A stretch of 64,000 bases of DNA, taken from the NCBI GenBank assembly GCA_964354135.1, contig CAYGZA010000001.1, positions 24,143 to 88,142 on the forward strand, given 5' to 3'. The notes beneath the pieces are model-generated. The model saw only the letters and a list, made by a program, of their open reading frames with translations, searched no databases and was not told the origin of the DNA. Positions within the stretch are counted from its first letter, which is position 1, and every line of letters begins with the position of its first letter. Shown piece after piece: positions 17,515-25,686 of the stretch. A program made the position numbers and the translations under genes. The DNA comes from CAYGZA01 sp964354135. GTDB taxonomy: Bacteria; Planctomycetota; Planctomycetia; Pirellulales; Thermoguttaceae.

Positions 17515-18127
17515 ACTGGAGCAGCGTGCCCACGGCTGGATTGAGGCCGAGGTCGAGAAGCAGGTCTATCGTCTGGGAGGCATCGTCCCCGGACACCTCG
17601 TCGGCACTGGCGAGTTTCTGGAGGATCTTCACCGCCAACGCGCGAACTTTGGCGTCTCGATACCGTTCCCAGCCGCGGTCCAGGAAGGTATCGCGGAGCT
17701 GCCTGAGTATCTCGCAACTGTTCCCTTCGTGCTCGAGTTCCGAGAACTCCTCCGCTTCTGAAAGTCTGTGGATAAGGTTTCGCAGCTTCTCCAGGGGCTC
17801 ATGTGTCCAAACGACAAGATCCTCGTCATTCGCGTGCGTTCCGAGAGCGCCAATAAGTCCTGCAATCCTTCCCGACTCGCGGCGGCGGATCGTCGCCAGG
17901 TATCCTGGCGATTTAAGCGCGCGGGCTCCACCACCCACCACAGACGACGTAACGATAACTTTTGTTGGCCACACCGAGGGGCTGACGATGGCAGTCCTTT
18001 CCACCGTCCGATCGTCCAAAGACGTCCCCAACTCGTGTGAGATGTCCATCGAGAGGGTCAGCCCGGTCGCTTGTTTTCCTGCGAGAGTGACCGCGGTCTC
18101 GTTTGCTCCCGTCTCTAGTTTCCCCAT
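17489..18127 (-). CDS. Uncharacterised protein, middle gene of the three-gene cassette
   Basis: I do not recognise this 212-residue protein. Starting at ATG 18127, residues 1-60 are polar with the phrase LTLSMDISHELGTSLDDRTVERTAI. A short beta-like stretch (TKVIVTSSVVGGGARALKSPGYLATI) precedes a mostly helical C-terminal half: EPLEKLRNLIHRLSEAEEF, then CEILRQLRDTFLDRGWERYRDAKVRALAVKILQKL. No transmembrane segment, signal or catalytic motif is seen. Its start lies one base after the stop of the upstream gene, and its end overlaps the PIN-like gene, so translation is probably coupled. It could be an antitoxin or regulator of the PIN-like protein, but only position supports this. Confidence 0.7.
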   Translation of the reverse strand: MGKLETGANETAVTLAGKQATGLTLSMDISHELGTSLDDRTVERTAIVSPSVWPTKVIVTSSVVGGGARALKSPGYLATIRRRESGRIAGLIGALGTHANDEDLVVWTHEPLEKLRNLIHRLSEAEEFSELEHEGNSCEILRQLRDTFLDRGWERYRDAKVRALAVKILQKLASADEVSGDDASQTIDLLLDLGLNPAVGTLLQYAEEEVSD

Positions 18128-18128
18128 T

Positions 18129-18890
18129 CTACTTCCCGTTCTTAACCGGCTTTGAACGCAACTGTCGCACACACACGTCGGCCATTGCCTCGGCCGCACA
18201 CAGTGACTCTCTCAAGAAGTTGTCCACCACATCAACCTGGAGGTCCTTCTGAAAGAGATCAAGGTCGAACAATAGCGAGTCGCTTTGGGTTATGCGATCG
18301 TAAAAGTCCTTGATGCCGGAGTCAACGAACTTATTCCGCATGAACTGCTCTAGGTTCGGCAAAGCCAGGAACCCGTCCGAGATCTGCTGTTTCGTCATTG
18401 GACTAATTCGGAGCAGGTATTCGAAGCCGTGGTGCTTGCCCTCCAACTGCACCAGCGAATCCGTCACCTCGCCGCCGGCCTCTTCCAGGTTCTTTCTTGG
18501 GACCAGGAAGCTGCCAAAAAGGAGGTCAGTCATCTCGGCGTGTGACATTTCAAGGGGCAAGTACGCACTGACCCTGAACCCGATCCTCTTTAGCCGCTGT
18601 ACACCAATGACGTTCAGAGCGGTCCTGACGACGGCACCATGCTCGTTCAGATGCTCGCGCCACCACGAAAGCCCGAGTGTGTGCCAAGCGATCCGCTGAT
18701 GACTCATGAAGAGGAATCGCTGATCCGCGGGCCACCGATAGAAGTAGGTCACGGGCGGGGCCGCGTTCACCTCCGCGGGTTCGTACTTCACGTAGATCTC
18801 ATCTGCCGCATTCGCCACTTTTACGCCAAACTGCGGCGCAAAATCAACGGCGAAAGCGGTGCCGATCCGGTCAGCGTGGTCGGTAAGCAT
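18129..18890 (-). CDS. Uncharacterised protein, first gene of the three-gene cassette
   Basis: The 253-residue product has no signal or membrane segment. The phrase TALNVIGVQRLKRIGFRVSAYLPLEM followed by LVQLEGKHHGFEYLLRISPMTKQQ loosely recalls the TIGR04255 family of sporadically distributed proteins often seen in mobile or defence contexts; this is a weak resemblance and may be wrong. Aromatic-rich TYFYRWPADQRFLFMSHQRIAWHTLGLSWWREH lies at about residues 48-82. ATG 18890 is the first start in a frame that ends with TAG at 18129-18131, one base before the next ATG. It leads a three-gene operon with lower GC than its surroundings. A promoter candidate lies about 53 bases upstream. Confidence 0.7.
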   Translation of the reverse strand: MLTDHADRIGTAFAVDFAPQFGVKVANAADEIYVKYEPAEVNAAPPVTYFYRWPADQRFLFMSHQRIAWHTLGLSWWREHLNEHGAVVRTALNVIGVQRLKRIGFRVSAYLPLEMSHAEMTDLLFGSFLVPRKNLEEAGGEVTDSLVQLEGKHHGFEYLLRISPMTKQQISDGFLALPNLEQFMRNKFVDSGIKDFYDRITQSDSLLFDLDLFQKDLQVDVVDNFLRESLCAAEAMADVCVRQLRSKPVKNGK

Positions 18891-18942
18891 GATGAAACCC
18901 CACCGTCGGGGCCCCCTGTAGGAAACCCGGCGCTAACATCTT

Positions 18943-18971
18943 ACTATAGCTACTTCGGTGCAACTTGAAAG
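18943..18971 (-). promoter_or_regulatory. Promoter candidate for the three-gene cassette
   Basis: On the minus strand CTTTCA (18966-18971) and TATAGT (18943-18948) are 17 bases apart, about 53 bases upstream of ATG 18890. The -10 matches consensus at five of six bases, the -35 at three. A second reading with TTGCAC as -35 is also possible. The rest of 18891-19172 holds no visible gene. Confidence 0.35.
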
Positions 18972-19172
18972 CGGCACCAGTCGGCCCAGACGATTCCCCC
19001 TCGGCACGAAGGCGGAGGCCCCAAGCTACCCCGAGAAGCCGGTAATGCCCCCTTCGTTGGACGTATGTGTGGCGCCAATACTGGCGCACGGGCACAGTTG
19101 CCGCGAGTTCAGGCTTTCTTAACCCTGTCACCAAGACTCTCTCCTCACCGAAAGCGGTACGGGCGCGTCGGC

Positions 19173-20123
19173 GTGTTTCACTGGGACGGCGGGCTGAAGC
19201 TGACCAAGGCGGACCTGGCGGTCGATTTCCGCCGGCGGCAGCCGCGGGCGTTTGTTTCCCACGCGCATACGGATCACATCGCCCGGCACGAGTACGCCCT
19301 CTGCACCCCGGAAACCGCCGCCCTTTACCAGTTCCGCCTCGGCCGGCGCGAGACGCTGGAGATGCCGTATCGCGCGCCCCTGGAGTGGCGGGGCCTGCGG
19401 CTGACCACTTACCCGGCGGGTCACTGCCTCGGGTCGGCCATGCTCCTGGCCGAGGACGGCGACCAGTCGCTCCTCTACACCGGCGACTTCAAGCTGGGCG
19501 AGTCGGCGACCGCCGAGCGCGCCGAATTGCCGCACGCCGACATCCTCGTGATCGAAAGCACGTACGGCCATCCCGACTACCGGCTCCCGCCCCGCAACGA
19601 GGTCATCGAACAGCTCTGCGAGCACCTCCGCCGCGCGCTGGCCGCCGGCGCCACGCCGGTCGTCGAAGCCTACACGCTGGGAAAGGCGCAGGAGGTGACT
19701 CGCGTGCTCGCCTCGCGGGGCTTTGCCGTGCTCCAGCACCGGGATATCCACGCGATCAGCCAGGTGTACGAGTCGCTCGGCGTGACGCTGGGCCACCGCG
19801 GGGTGCTTCCGAAGCGGCCGGAGCCGGGGCACGTGCTGATCGTCCCCCCACGCACCCGCCGGCTGCCCGCGTCCGCCCGCGAGGTCCGGTTTGCGGTGAC
19901 CGGCTGGGCGATCGACGGGCGGGCCAAGTACCGGTTCGGGGTGGACTATGCGCTTCCCTTGTCCGACCACGCCGATTACGACGAGCTGCTCGAAGCGGTC
20001 GAGCGTGTGGCGCCGCGCCGGGTCTACTGCACGCACGGTCCGGAGTCGTTCGTGGAGCGGCTCCGCGACGCCGGCTTCGACGCCCACCTGCTGGGCCAAC
20101 CGAGCCAGCGGCGGCTGTTTTGA
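19173..20123 (+). CDS. MBL-fold exonuclease-like metallohydrolase
   Basis: The 316-residue product has a metallo-beta-lactamase fold. FVSHAHTDHIARHE near residue 30 is the H-x-H-x-D-H metal motif. TTYPAGHCLGSAMLL and LLYTGDFKLGES supply the next His and Asp. LSDHADYDELLEAV and the final YCTHGPESFVERLRDAG resemble beta-CASP-type motifs. The family includes the small DNA-ligase-associated exonucleases and mRNA 3'-end processing-like proteins; here no ligase or helicase gene is adjacent, so the partner is unknown. The upstream frame is open for 36 more codons without homology, so GTG 19173 (VFHWDGGLKLTKADLAVDF) is preferred, although its ribosome site is not obvious. Confidence 0.85.
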   Translation: MFHWDGGLKLTKADLAVDFRRRQPRAFVSHAHTDHIARHEYALCTPETAALYQFRLGRRETLEMPYRAPLEWRGLRLTTYPAGHCLGSAMLLAEDGDQSLLYTGDFKLGESATAERAELPHADILVIESTYGHPDYRLPPRNEVIEQLCEHLRRALAAGATPVVEAYTLGKAQEVTRVLASRGFAVLQHRDIHAISQVYESLGVTLGHRGVLPKRPEPGHVLIVPPRTRRLPASAREVRFAVTGWAIDGRAKYRFGVDYALPLSDHADYDELLEAVERVAPRRVYCTHGPESFVERLRDAGFDAHLLGQPSQRRLF

Positions 20124-20134
20124 GGGGCGAGCAA

Positions 20135-21277
20135 TCAGCGGACCAGGACGACCGGCGAGTAGATGTACTGGCTGTGGACGATGCCGTCGGTCGCCGGGAT
20201 CCCGCCCTTCATGATGGTGCCGGCCGGCTGGATCATGACGTTCTTGGAGGACATGCTGCCGGTCAGCTTGACGTTCAAGACGCGGACGCCGGCGAAGTCG
20301 ACGATCGTGTACATGGCGTTGTTGCCGGGACCCTGGACCTGGCTGAAGATGAAGATCGCCTTCGGCTTGCCGATGATCGAGGCCAGGTCGTCCTTGATGC
20401 CGGCGCTAATGCCGGTGTCGCCGTTGAGAATCAGTTGGCCGCTTGCATCCAGCTCGAGTTTCCCGCCGTGGTAGGCCAAGTCGGCTTGGCTGACGCCGTA
20501 GCGAATCTGGCGGGAGATGTCGGCGGTGCTGTTGTTGCTGGAGCCGACGTCAACGGTGCCGCGGTTCCCCGGCGAGCCGGTCCCCTGGGGATAAAGGTTC
20601 ACTTCCTTGATCCCATCGGACCCGGAAACGACGGTCTGCGTCACGGGGTCGAACTTGTAGTCGTCGGTTCCCACGCCGTTCTGGATCAGGTTGTCCCATG
20701 TCTCTTTATCAAGAGCGAACGGAAGGAAGTCCGAATTCTCACCCGACGACGGAGTGCGGAACCCGCGGAAGTTGTTGCAGAACGCCGCGGTGGCGTCGAC
20801 GTCGAGGCCGAGACTACTCATTCCCATGATCCGGGAGAAGAAAAGGCTGATCTCGCCGTTCTGCTGGGCGGTGCGGCGGACCCGGACCGAGACGGCGTTG
20901 TACTGGCTGGGGTCCGCGAAAGTGAACGAGGCCTGGCCGAAGGGGTAAGCCAGTTGGCCGATGGTGGCGTCCTCGAAGGCCAGCGAGGGGGGAGAGCTCG
21001 TGACGGCGTTCAGCCCGGCGAACTGGCTGGCCGTGTTGCGGACGGCCGTCAGTGCCGTCGGACTGCCCCCGGCGCCGCCCGGGCCCATTCCACTCAACAA
21101 GTGCCAGCCGGCGGCGATGGCGGATGCGTCGGCCGAGCGCTGCATCTCCGTGGCGGCCACCTGAATATAGCCCAGGTCGACTGCCATCGCCACGAAGATC
21201 AGCATGAGGACCATCATCAACAGGGTGACGATCAAGACGGCACCGGAGCGGTCCGAGCGACGACGCATCGTAGCCAT
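20135..21277 (-). CDS. TadG-like pilus assembly / pseudopilin protein
   Basis: The 380-residue protein starts MATMRRRSDRSGAVLIVTLLMMVLMLIFVAMAVDLGYIQVAATEMQRSADASAIAAG, the TadE/TadG N-terminal signature: short basic lead, one transmembrane helix, then an amphipathic helix with D-x-x-A-x-A. The remaining soluble part contains many Gly, Ser and Thr residues and a region FIFSQVQGPGNNAMYTIVDFAGVRVLNVKLTG like a surface protein. In Tad systems TadG supports assembly of Flp pili. No TadA ATPase, TadB/C or Flp gene is present here, so its role is uncertain. It is last of three minus-strand genes of similar type. Confidence 0.8.
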   Translation of the reverse strand: MATMRRRSDRSGAVLIVTLLMMVLMLIFVAMAVDLGYIQVAATEMQRSADASAIAAGWHLLSGMGPGGAGGSPTALTAVRNTASQFAGLNAVTSSPPSLAFEDATIGQLAYPFGQASFTFADPSQYNAVSVRVRRTAQQNGEISLFFSRIMGMSSLGLDVDATAAFCNNFRGFRTPSSGENSDFLPFALDKETWDNLIQNGVGTDDYKFDPVTQTVVSGSDGIKEVNLYPQGTGSPGNRGTVDVGSSNNSTADISRQIRYGVSQADLAYHGGKLELDASGQLILNGDTGISAGIKDDLASIIGKPKAIFIFSQVQGPGNNAMYTIVDFAGVRVLNVKLTGSMSSKNVMIQPAGTIMKGGIPATDGIVHSQYIYSPVVLVR

Positions 21278-21437
21278 GGCTGCAAGTCCCCCGCGAGGTC
21301 TTAGCACTCCTGGAAGAGAAAACTCAAGGCATCAGGAAAACGAGTCGGTTTCCTCACGACCGCCCGGCGCCGGCGGCCGCAGGTGGGCCGCCGGCGCGAA
21401 CGAAAGCACGGCTCTTGTCAGCGCGCCCTCAAGAGGC

Positions 21438-22094
21438 TCAATCCCCTTCGCTGTGGACGACCCGTTCCGTGTTGTCTTCCCACTGCTCGCCCGTCGAGCT
21501 GAAGTAGCGGACCCGCTTGAGCACCAGGCGCTCGACGCGGTTGGCGGCATAGCCTACGCCGGACTTGGCCACGGAGGCATCCGGACTGTAGTAGTCCAGG
21601 CTGTAAAGGTGCATGGGGGCCACCACTTTCAGCGAGCCCGATGCTCCGAAATCGTCCCAGGTCGTGGAGCTGCCGCCAGTGACCTCAAAGACCAGGACGC
21701 CGTCGTTGACGCGCATGCCCTGGGTCCAGCGGATCGTCTCGCCGGGAGTGGCCAGCAGGCCGGCCGCCGGCCCCGTCTTCTCCACCTGCGGCGATTCCCA
21801 CTGCCAAACCTGGAGCTGCATGCCTCCCGGCTGGAAGGCAGGCAGACTGCACTGGTTCAGCTCAAATGCCGCGTAGAGCCACGCGCAGTCGCCCACGGGG
21901 GAGATCGCGCAGGTGACCTGCGGCGAAGCGCTGTTCGGATCGGGGTCGCCGATCACCAGCTCCCAGTCTTCCTCCACGCGGACGACTTCCCCTAGCGCCG
22001 CCGGGGAGGCCGCGGCCCACAGCCCTAGAAACGCCAACAGGAGGAACCATCGTAACCACCGGCGGCGCGCAGCATGTTCGTGAAGCCAGCTCAT
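21438..22094 (-). CDS. Uncharacterised secreted or anchored protein in the Tad-like group
   Basis: The 218-residue product has an N-terminal hydrophobic helix RWFLLLAFLGLWAAASPAALGEVV that can be a signal peptide. The mature part is beta-rich: DWELVIGDPDPNSASPQVTCAISPVGDCAWLYAAFELN, then PGGMQLQVWQWESPQVEKTG. Two Cys in VTCAISPVGDC and one in NQCSLP could form a disulfide. I do not recognise a family. It is placed between the two TadG-like genes, and its leader (22095-22127) matches the leader of the vWA gene, which suggests shared control. A role in a surface structure is inferred from position only. Confidence 0.75.
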   Translation of the reverse strand: MSWLHEHAARRRWLRWFLLLAFLGLWAAASPAALGEVVRVEEDWELVIGDPDPNSASPQVTCAISPVGDCAWLYAAFELNQCSLPAFQPGGMQLQVWQWESPQVEKTGPAAGLLATPGETIRWTQGMRVNDGVLVFEVTGGSSTTWDDFGASGSLKVVAPMHLYSLDYYSPDASVAKSGVGYAANRVERLVLKRVRYFSSTGEQWEDNTERVVHSEGD

Positions 22095-22127
22095 GGCAAT
22101 CCCCTTTCGAGAAGAATCTGTCGATGT
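22095..22127 (-). promoter_or_regulatory. Leader motif shared by two Tad-like genes (copy 1)
   Basis: The 33 bases before ATG 22094, including the AAAGGGGAT ribosome site, match the bases before GTG 24174 at about 85 percent. A second conserved block, AAACCTA-GTC-CGTT on the given strand, lies about 135 bases upstream (near 22231-22246). Confidence 0.5.
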
Positions 22128-22281
22128 GCCTATTCTGCCCGGAAGCCCGCGTGACCTTCAGAGGTTTCTGGGGTCGATCGGGGGCGTCCGCGGTGTGCCG
22201 TCCAGGAAAGACGGCTCTCCACCTATTAGCAAACCTAGGTCGCGTTTGCCGTGCAGTCAAATCAAAAGGCGTGGCGCGGCC

Positions 22282-24174
22282 TTACTTCACCAGCCGGACC
22301 TGCGGATTGGTGATGATGTTGTGAAAGATCGTAGAGACTTCCTGCTCGTAGGCGACCGGGCTGCCGCTGGTGCGGGGACCTTGGCCCGAGCTGTTGGCGG
22401 TCATGCCCGTGCGGGACATGCGGTCCATGAAGTCGTAGTCGGCGCCCAAGCCGATCGCGACGGAAAAGACCCGCCAGCGCTCCAACTGCATCGTCATCGA
22501 CTGCATCAGGGCGGCGTCGTTGCACAGCTCGGCGCTGCCGCCGTAGAAGTTGCTGCTCGGATGACTGGACCGATAGGCGCTCACCGCGGCGTCCGTGCTC
22601 GACTTGAGATTGGGGATGCCGTCGGTTAGGAGGACGACCACCTTCTCGGCATGGCGGCGGCCGACGCCGCCGTTTTCCGGGCGATCGATGTGCTGCCGGG
22701 CCGCGATCAGTCCGGTTTCCGTGGCGGTGCTGGCGGCGTTGTCGCCGGCAGCCTGGAGATTAGTGCAGGCCAGCATGGCGGCGTCGTAGTCGCCGGTCAG
22801 GCTGTAGTGGACGACCGTGCCGCTGGTGGTGTCGAAGGTGACGACCGACACCCAGTCGCGCTGGTTCATGTCGGGGATCGTGTTGTTGTGCCTCTTGACC
22901 TCCTGGATTCCGGCGATCAGGGCCCGGCGGATCGCGTGCGTGGGCTGCTCCGACGGCGGGAAGCTGAACGTCCCGCCGGCCGTGGCCTCGTCGTGGTACG
23001 GGCAGTAGGGGCTGTTGACCGAGAGGGGCACATAGTTGACGCCGTCGGGCTTGACGTTCCGGCCGAAGTCCATCATGAACTGGACGTAGGTGCGATACCC
23101 CAGCTTGTTCCGGTAGCTGTTCCGCTCCGTGGTGCCGGCGGTGGGATAGGAGTCGGTGTACGGATTGCCGAATCCCGTGATCCGGTCGCTGTCCTGGCTG
23201 GGTGGCAGGGTCCCGCGGCCGGTGACCGACGTGCTCTGGAGGATGTAGTCGAGGTACTTCAACCAATAGTTGTAGTTGGTGGAACTGTTGGGGGTCGGTT
23301 GGGCGGCGGGCATGATGGCCGCGAGCTGATAGTCGATCATCCATTTGTACGCCTTCAGCTTCCTGGTGGCCTCGCTGTCGGTGGTGAGAATCTTGTAGGT
23401 GCTCGGAATGCTTGCGGCGGTCAGGGGGCCGGCGTTCTTGGTGAGATTCGCATAGGCGTTGCTGTCGGCAGCCACGCCCAGCGGCGCGCCGACCCACTGA
23501 AGCGTGCCGGGGAACGATCCATAGCCGAACTCGGTGTACACCTGCTGCACCATGTCGGAGCCGACCGTCGGGTACCCTTGGGAGCCGAAAACGCTCGTGA
23601 TTTCGTAGGTAGCCCAGCAGGGTTCCGTATCGTTGTTCATGGAGCCGGACAGGTCGACCACGAAGGCGATGTCGCGGGGATTGCCCATGGCAATGGCCGA
23701 GGCCTGCGTCGCGAACTTGTCCTTGCCCAGGGCCCGGGCAAAGAACAGCCCGTTGTTGTTGGTGCTGTCGTTGACGCGGGCGGTGACCCGAACGGCATTG
23801 CCGAATGTGGGCGCGGGGGTAAAACTCGAGGACGTGGTGTCCCAGGTGCCGAATTCCACCTCGCCGTTGGCGACGGTCGCCGGAAGGCCGGCCGCGACGT
23901 TGTATCCCGCAAACTCCTGGGCGGTGGCGATGATCTGCTCGTCAGTTCCCGCCATCGTGCCCGCCGCCGCAAGGGCAGCCGAGTCGGCGGCGGACTGGAG
24001 CTGGGTCTCGACCACCATGATGAAGCCGAGATCGACCGCGAAGGCGACCACGCCGAGCATCACAGCCATCATCAAGGCCGTCAACAGGAGAATCGTACCT
24101 TGACGCGAACGGCCTCGCGACAATAGAGATTGCAGCCACCCACGCCGCCGATTGTGTCCGATAAGGCTGTTCAC
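22282..24174 (-). CDS. TadE/TadG-like membrane protein with von Willebrand factor A domain
   Basis: The 630-residue protein starts at GTG 24174, eight bases after an AAAGGGGAT ribosome site. Residues 25-70 carry the TadG-type signature RQGTILLLTALMMAVMLGVVAFAVDLGFIMVVETQLQSAADSAALAAAGTMAG. The vWA domain follows: the metal-ion site DLSGSMNND (D-x-S-x-S) lies after DIAFV, and TFDTTSGTVV plus KVVVLLTDGIPN complete the MIDAS-type motifs. A 150-residue insert lies between the first and second MIDAS parts. Such proteins occur as putative pilus tip or adhesion proteins. Most of the protein is predicted outside the membrane. Confidence 0.85.
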   Translation of the reverse strand: MNSLIGHNRRRGWLQSLLSRGRSRQGTILLLTALMMAVMLGVVAFAVDLGFIMVVETQLQSAADSAALAAAGTMAGTDEQIIATAQEFAGYNVAAGLPATVANGEVEFGTWDTTSSSFTPAPTFGNAVRVTARVNDSTNNNGLFFARALGKDKFATQASAIAMGNPRDIAFVVDLSGSMNNDTEPCWATYEITSVFGSQGYPTVGSDMVQQVYTEFGYGSFPGTLQWVGAPLGVAADSNAYANLTKNAGPLTAASIPSTYKILTTDSEATRKLKAYKWMIDYQLAAIMPAAQPTPNSSTNYNYWLKYLDYILQSTSVTGRGTLPPSQDSDRITGFGNPYTDSYPTAGTTERNSYRNKLGYRTYVQFMMDFGRNVKPDGVNYVPLSVNSPYCPYHDEATAGGTFSFPPSEQPTHAIRRALIAGIQEVKRHNNTIPDMNQRDWVSVVTFDTTSGTVVHYSLTGDYDAAMLACTNLQAAGDNAASTATETGLIAARQHIDRPENGGVGRRHAEKVVVLLTDGIPNLKSSTDAAVSAYRSSHPSSNFYGGSAELCNDAALMQSMTMQLERWRVFSVAIGLGADYDFMDRMSRTGMTANSSGQGPRTSGSPVAYEQEVSTIFHNIITNPQVRLVK

Positions 24175-24210
24175 AGTAGATCCCCTTTGGAAAAGAATCA
24201 GTGGATGTGT
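24175..24210 (-). promoter_or_regulatory. Leader motif shared by two Tad-like genes (copy 2)
   Basis: This is the counterpart of the motif before 22094: on the given strand ATCCCCTTTGGAAAAGAATC is followed by a GTGGATGTGTC block. The distal block GAAAACCTACGTCACGTT is at 24321-24338, about 150 bases from the start codon. Confidence 0.5.
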
Positions 24211-24408
24211 CAGTTGCGACGAGAAGACGGAAAGACTGTAAGAATAGCTGGAAGAGCGTTGCGGCGCCACGGTCCGTGTGGGCCTTATGCGCGTTCTGGG
24301 CACGGGAGCTGTTCCTGATAGAAAACCTACGTCACGTTCTTGCACCCGTCAAACCGAAACGGCCGGTTCCCGGCTCCTTCGCGGCGCGTTCCCGGCAATC
24401 CGCAAGAT

Positions 24409-24434
24409 CGGGAGGGCGAGGCTCCTGCCGAGCC
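24409..24434. repeat. Interspersed repeat, GGGAGGGCGAGGC type
   Basis: A 26-base unit starting CGGGAGGGCGAGG and ending CCTGCCGAGCC is repeated at 27861-27886 and, inverted, at 27920-27946. This is a palindrome family that I recall as common in planctomycete genomes. Confidence 0.65.
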
Positions 24435-24790
24435 TTAGTGGCGGAAGCCGTCGGCATCTTGCCCGTGCCTTATTGCAGCACCGGCGAAGCTCCGCTGGCA
24501 CCCGATGCGGCTTCCCGGTAGCCGGAAACCCGGACTTTAGGGTCTTTCTCCCACCCTCGCGCGGCCCGCAGGGCTTTCCGAATGGGCCGGAAATGCCGGG
24601 AATAGGGCCCCGCCGCGGCAGTCGGGTCCGGCGTGTACGCGGTTCCGAGACTCCGCGGCACGGCGCGCGGCAGTGTTCTACAGTTGTTGAGATCAATGTG
24701 CCCCGGGCCGAGGGCCCCCTGCGCATCGAGAGAGTCCATTTCAGGAGACGACCTCGCCGGGGCGACGTTTGACATCACCCGGAGTCAGCC
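24435..24790. other. Intergenic stretch without a visible gene
   Basis: About 355 bases between the repeat and the HDOD gene. The apparent reading frames here are short, proline- and arginine-rich and resemble no protein. It must hold the promoter of the HDOD gene, but I could not identify clear boxes. Confidence 0.5.
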
Positions 24791-25666
24791 ATGCCCACCG
24801 CCACGTTTGTCGCAAGCGAGCCGCTTCCCACGCTCGACCAGGTCGCCCGACGGATCAATGAGATTTCCACGCTGCCGCAGGTCGCGATGCGCGTCATGCA
24901 GGTCGCCAACGACCAGAAGGCGGGGGCCGGCGAGTTGAAGGAGGTCATGGAATACGACCCGTCCCTCTGCGCCCGCGTGCTCAGGTGCGTCAATTCCTCG
25001 GCTTATGCCACGCGCGTGAAGATCACCAACCTGCAGCACGCCATCGCTTACCTCGGTATCCGCCAGATCCGCAACCTGGCGATGACCGCCAGCATCAGCA
25101 ACTTGTTCAAGCAGGCCGGGAGCATCGGGCAGTACAACCGGACCGAGCTCTGGCGGCACCTGGTGGCGGTGGGGATTTGCTCGCGGCTGATCGCCATGCG
25201 GTCGCGGCAGACCAACTTCGAGGAGATGTTCCTGGCCGGGCTGCTCCACGACGTCGGGATCATCCTCGAAGACGAGCACCTGCACGAGCCCTTCACCCGG
25301 ATGGTCCAGTCGCTGGCCCCCGGAACGACCCTCATGGAATCCGAGCGCCGCTACTTGGGGCTCGATCACACGATGCTCGGCGACGCGGTGACCCGGAACT
25401 GGAGCTTCCCCGACACGGTCGTTGCCGCCGTGCGCTATCACCACAATTCGGTGCCTTACCGCGGCGACCACATTCAGGTGGTGCGCTGCGTCGAGGTGGC
25501 CAATTTCGTCTGCACCCTGAAAGGCATTCGGGCCGTAGGAGTCAACCTCGTCCAGTTTCCTCGCCACGCCATCGAGGGTTTGTCGCTGACCAAGGAGGAC
25601 CTGGTTGTCTTGGCGGGCGATCTGGACCGCGAGATTGCTGCGAACGAGACTCTCTTCCAACTGTAG
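24791..25666 (+). CDS. HDOD-domain signalling protein
   Basis: The 291-residue protein is almost entirely an HDOD domain (about residues 15-215). Typical motifs are STLPQVAMRVMQVANDQKAGAGELKEVMEYDPSLCARVLRCVNSSAY, then NLQHAIAYLGIRQIRNLAM, then MFLAGLLHDVGIILED and MESERRYLGLDHTMLGDAVTRNWSFPDTVVAAVRYHHN. HDOD proteins are HD-like scaffolds in signalling that usually lack phosphodiesterase activity. It is 20 bases upstream of the hybrid histidine kinase gene, so the two are co-transcribed. It may link the kinase to downstream cyclic-di-GMP proteins; this is inferred from context. Confidence 0.92.
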   Translation: MPTATFVASEPLPTLDQVARRINEISTLPQVAMRVMQVANDQKAGAGELKEVMEYDPSLCARVLRCVNSSAYATRVKITNLQHAIAYLGIRQIRNLAMTASISNLFKQAGSIGQYNRTELWRHLVAVGICSRLIAMRSRQTNFEEMFLAGLLHDVGIILEDEHLHEPFTRMVQSLAPGTTLMESERRYLGLDHTMLGDAVTRNWSFPDTVVAAVRYHHNSVPYRGDHIQVVRCVEVANFVCTLKGIRAVGVNLVQFPRHAIEGLSLTKEDLVVLAGDLDREIAANETLFQL

Positions 25667-25686
25667 CCCCCGATGAGGCGGGACGC

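Noticed and set aside
18871..19134. Minus-strand frame upstream of the three-gene cassette as the missing N-terminal half of the GNAT gene
   Set aside because: Its translation shows no acetyl-CoA-binding R/Q-x-x-G-x-G/A motif and does not fit the family.
24349..24726. 125-residue minus-strand frame in the gap before the HDOD gene
   Set aside because: It is made of repeat sequence, rich in Arg and Pro, and has no ribosome site or motif.
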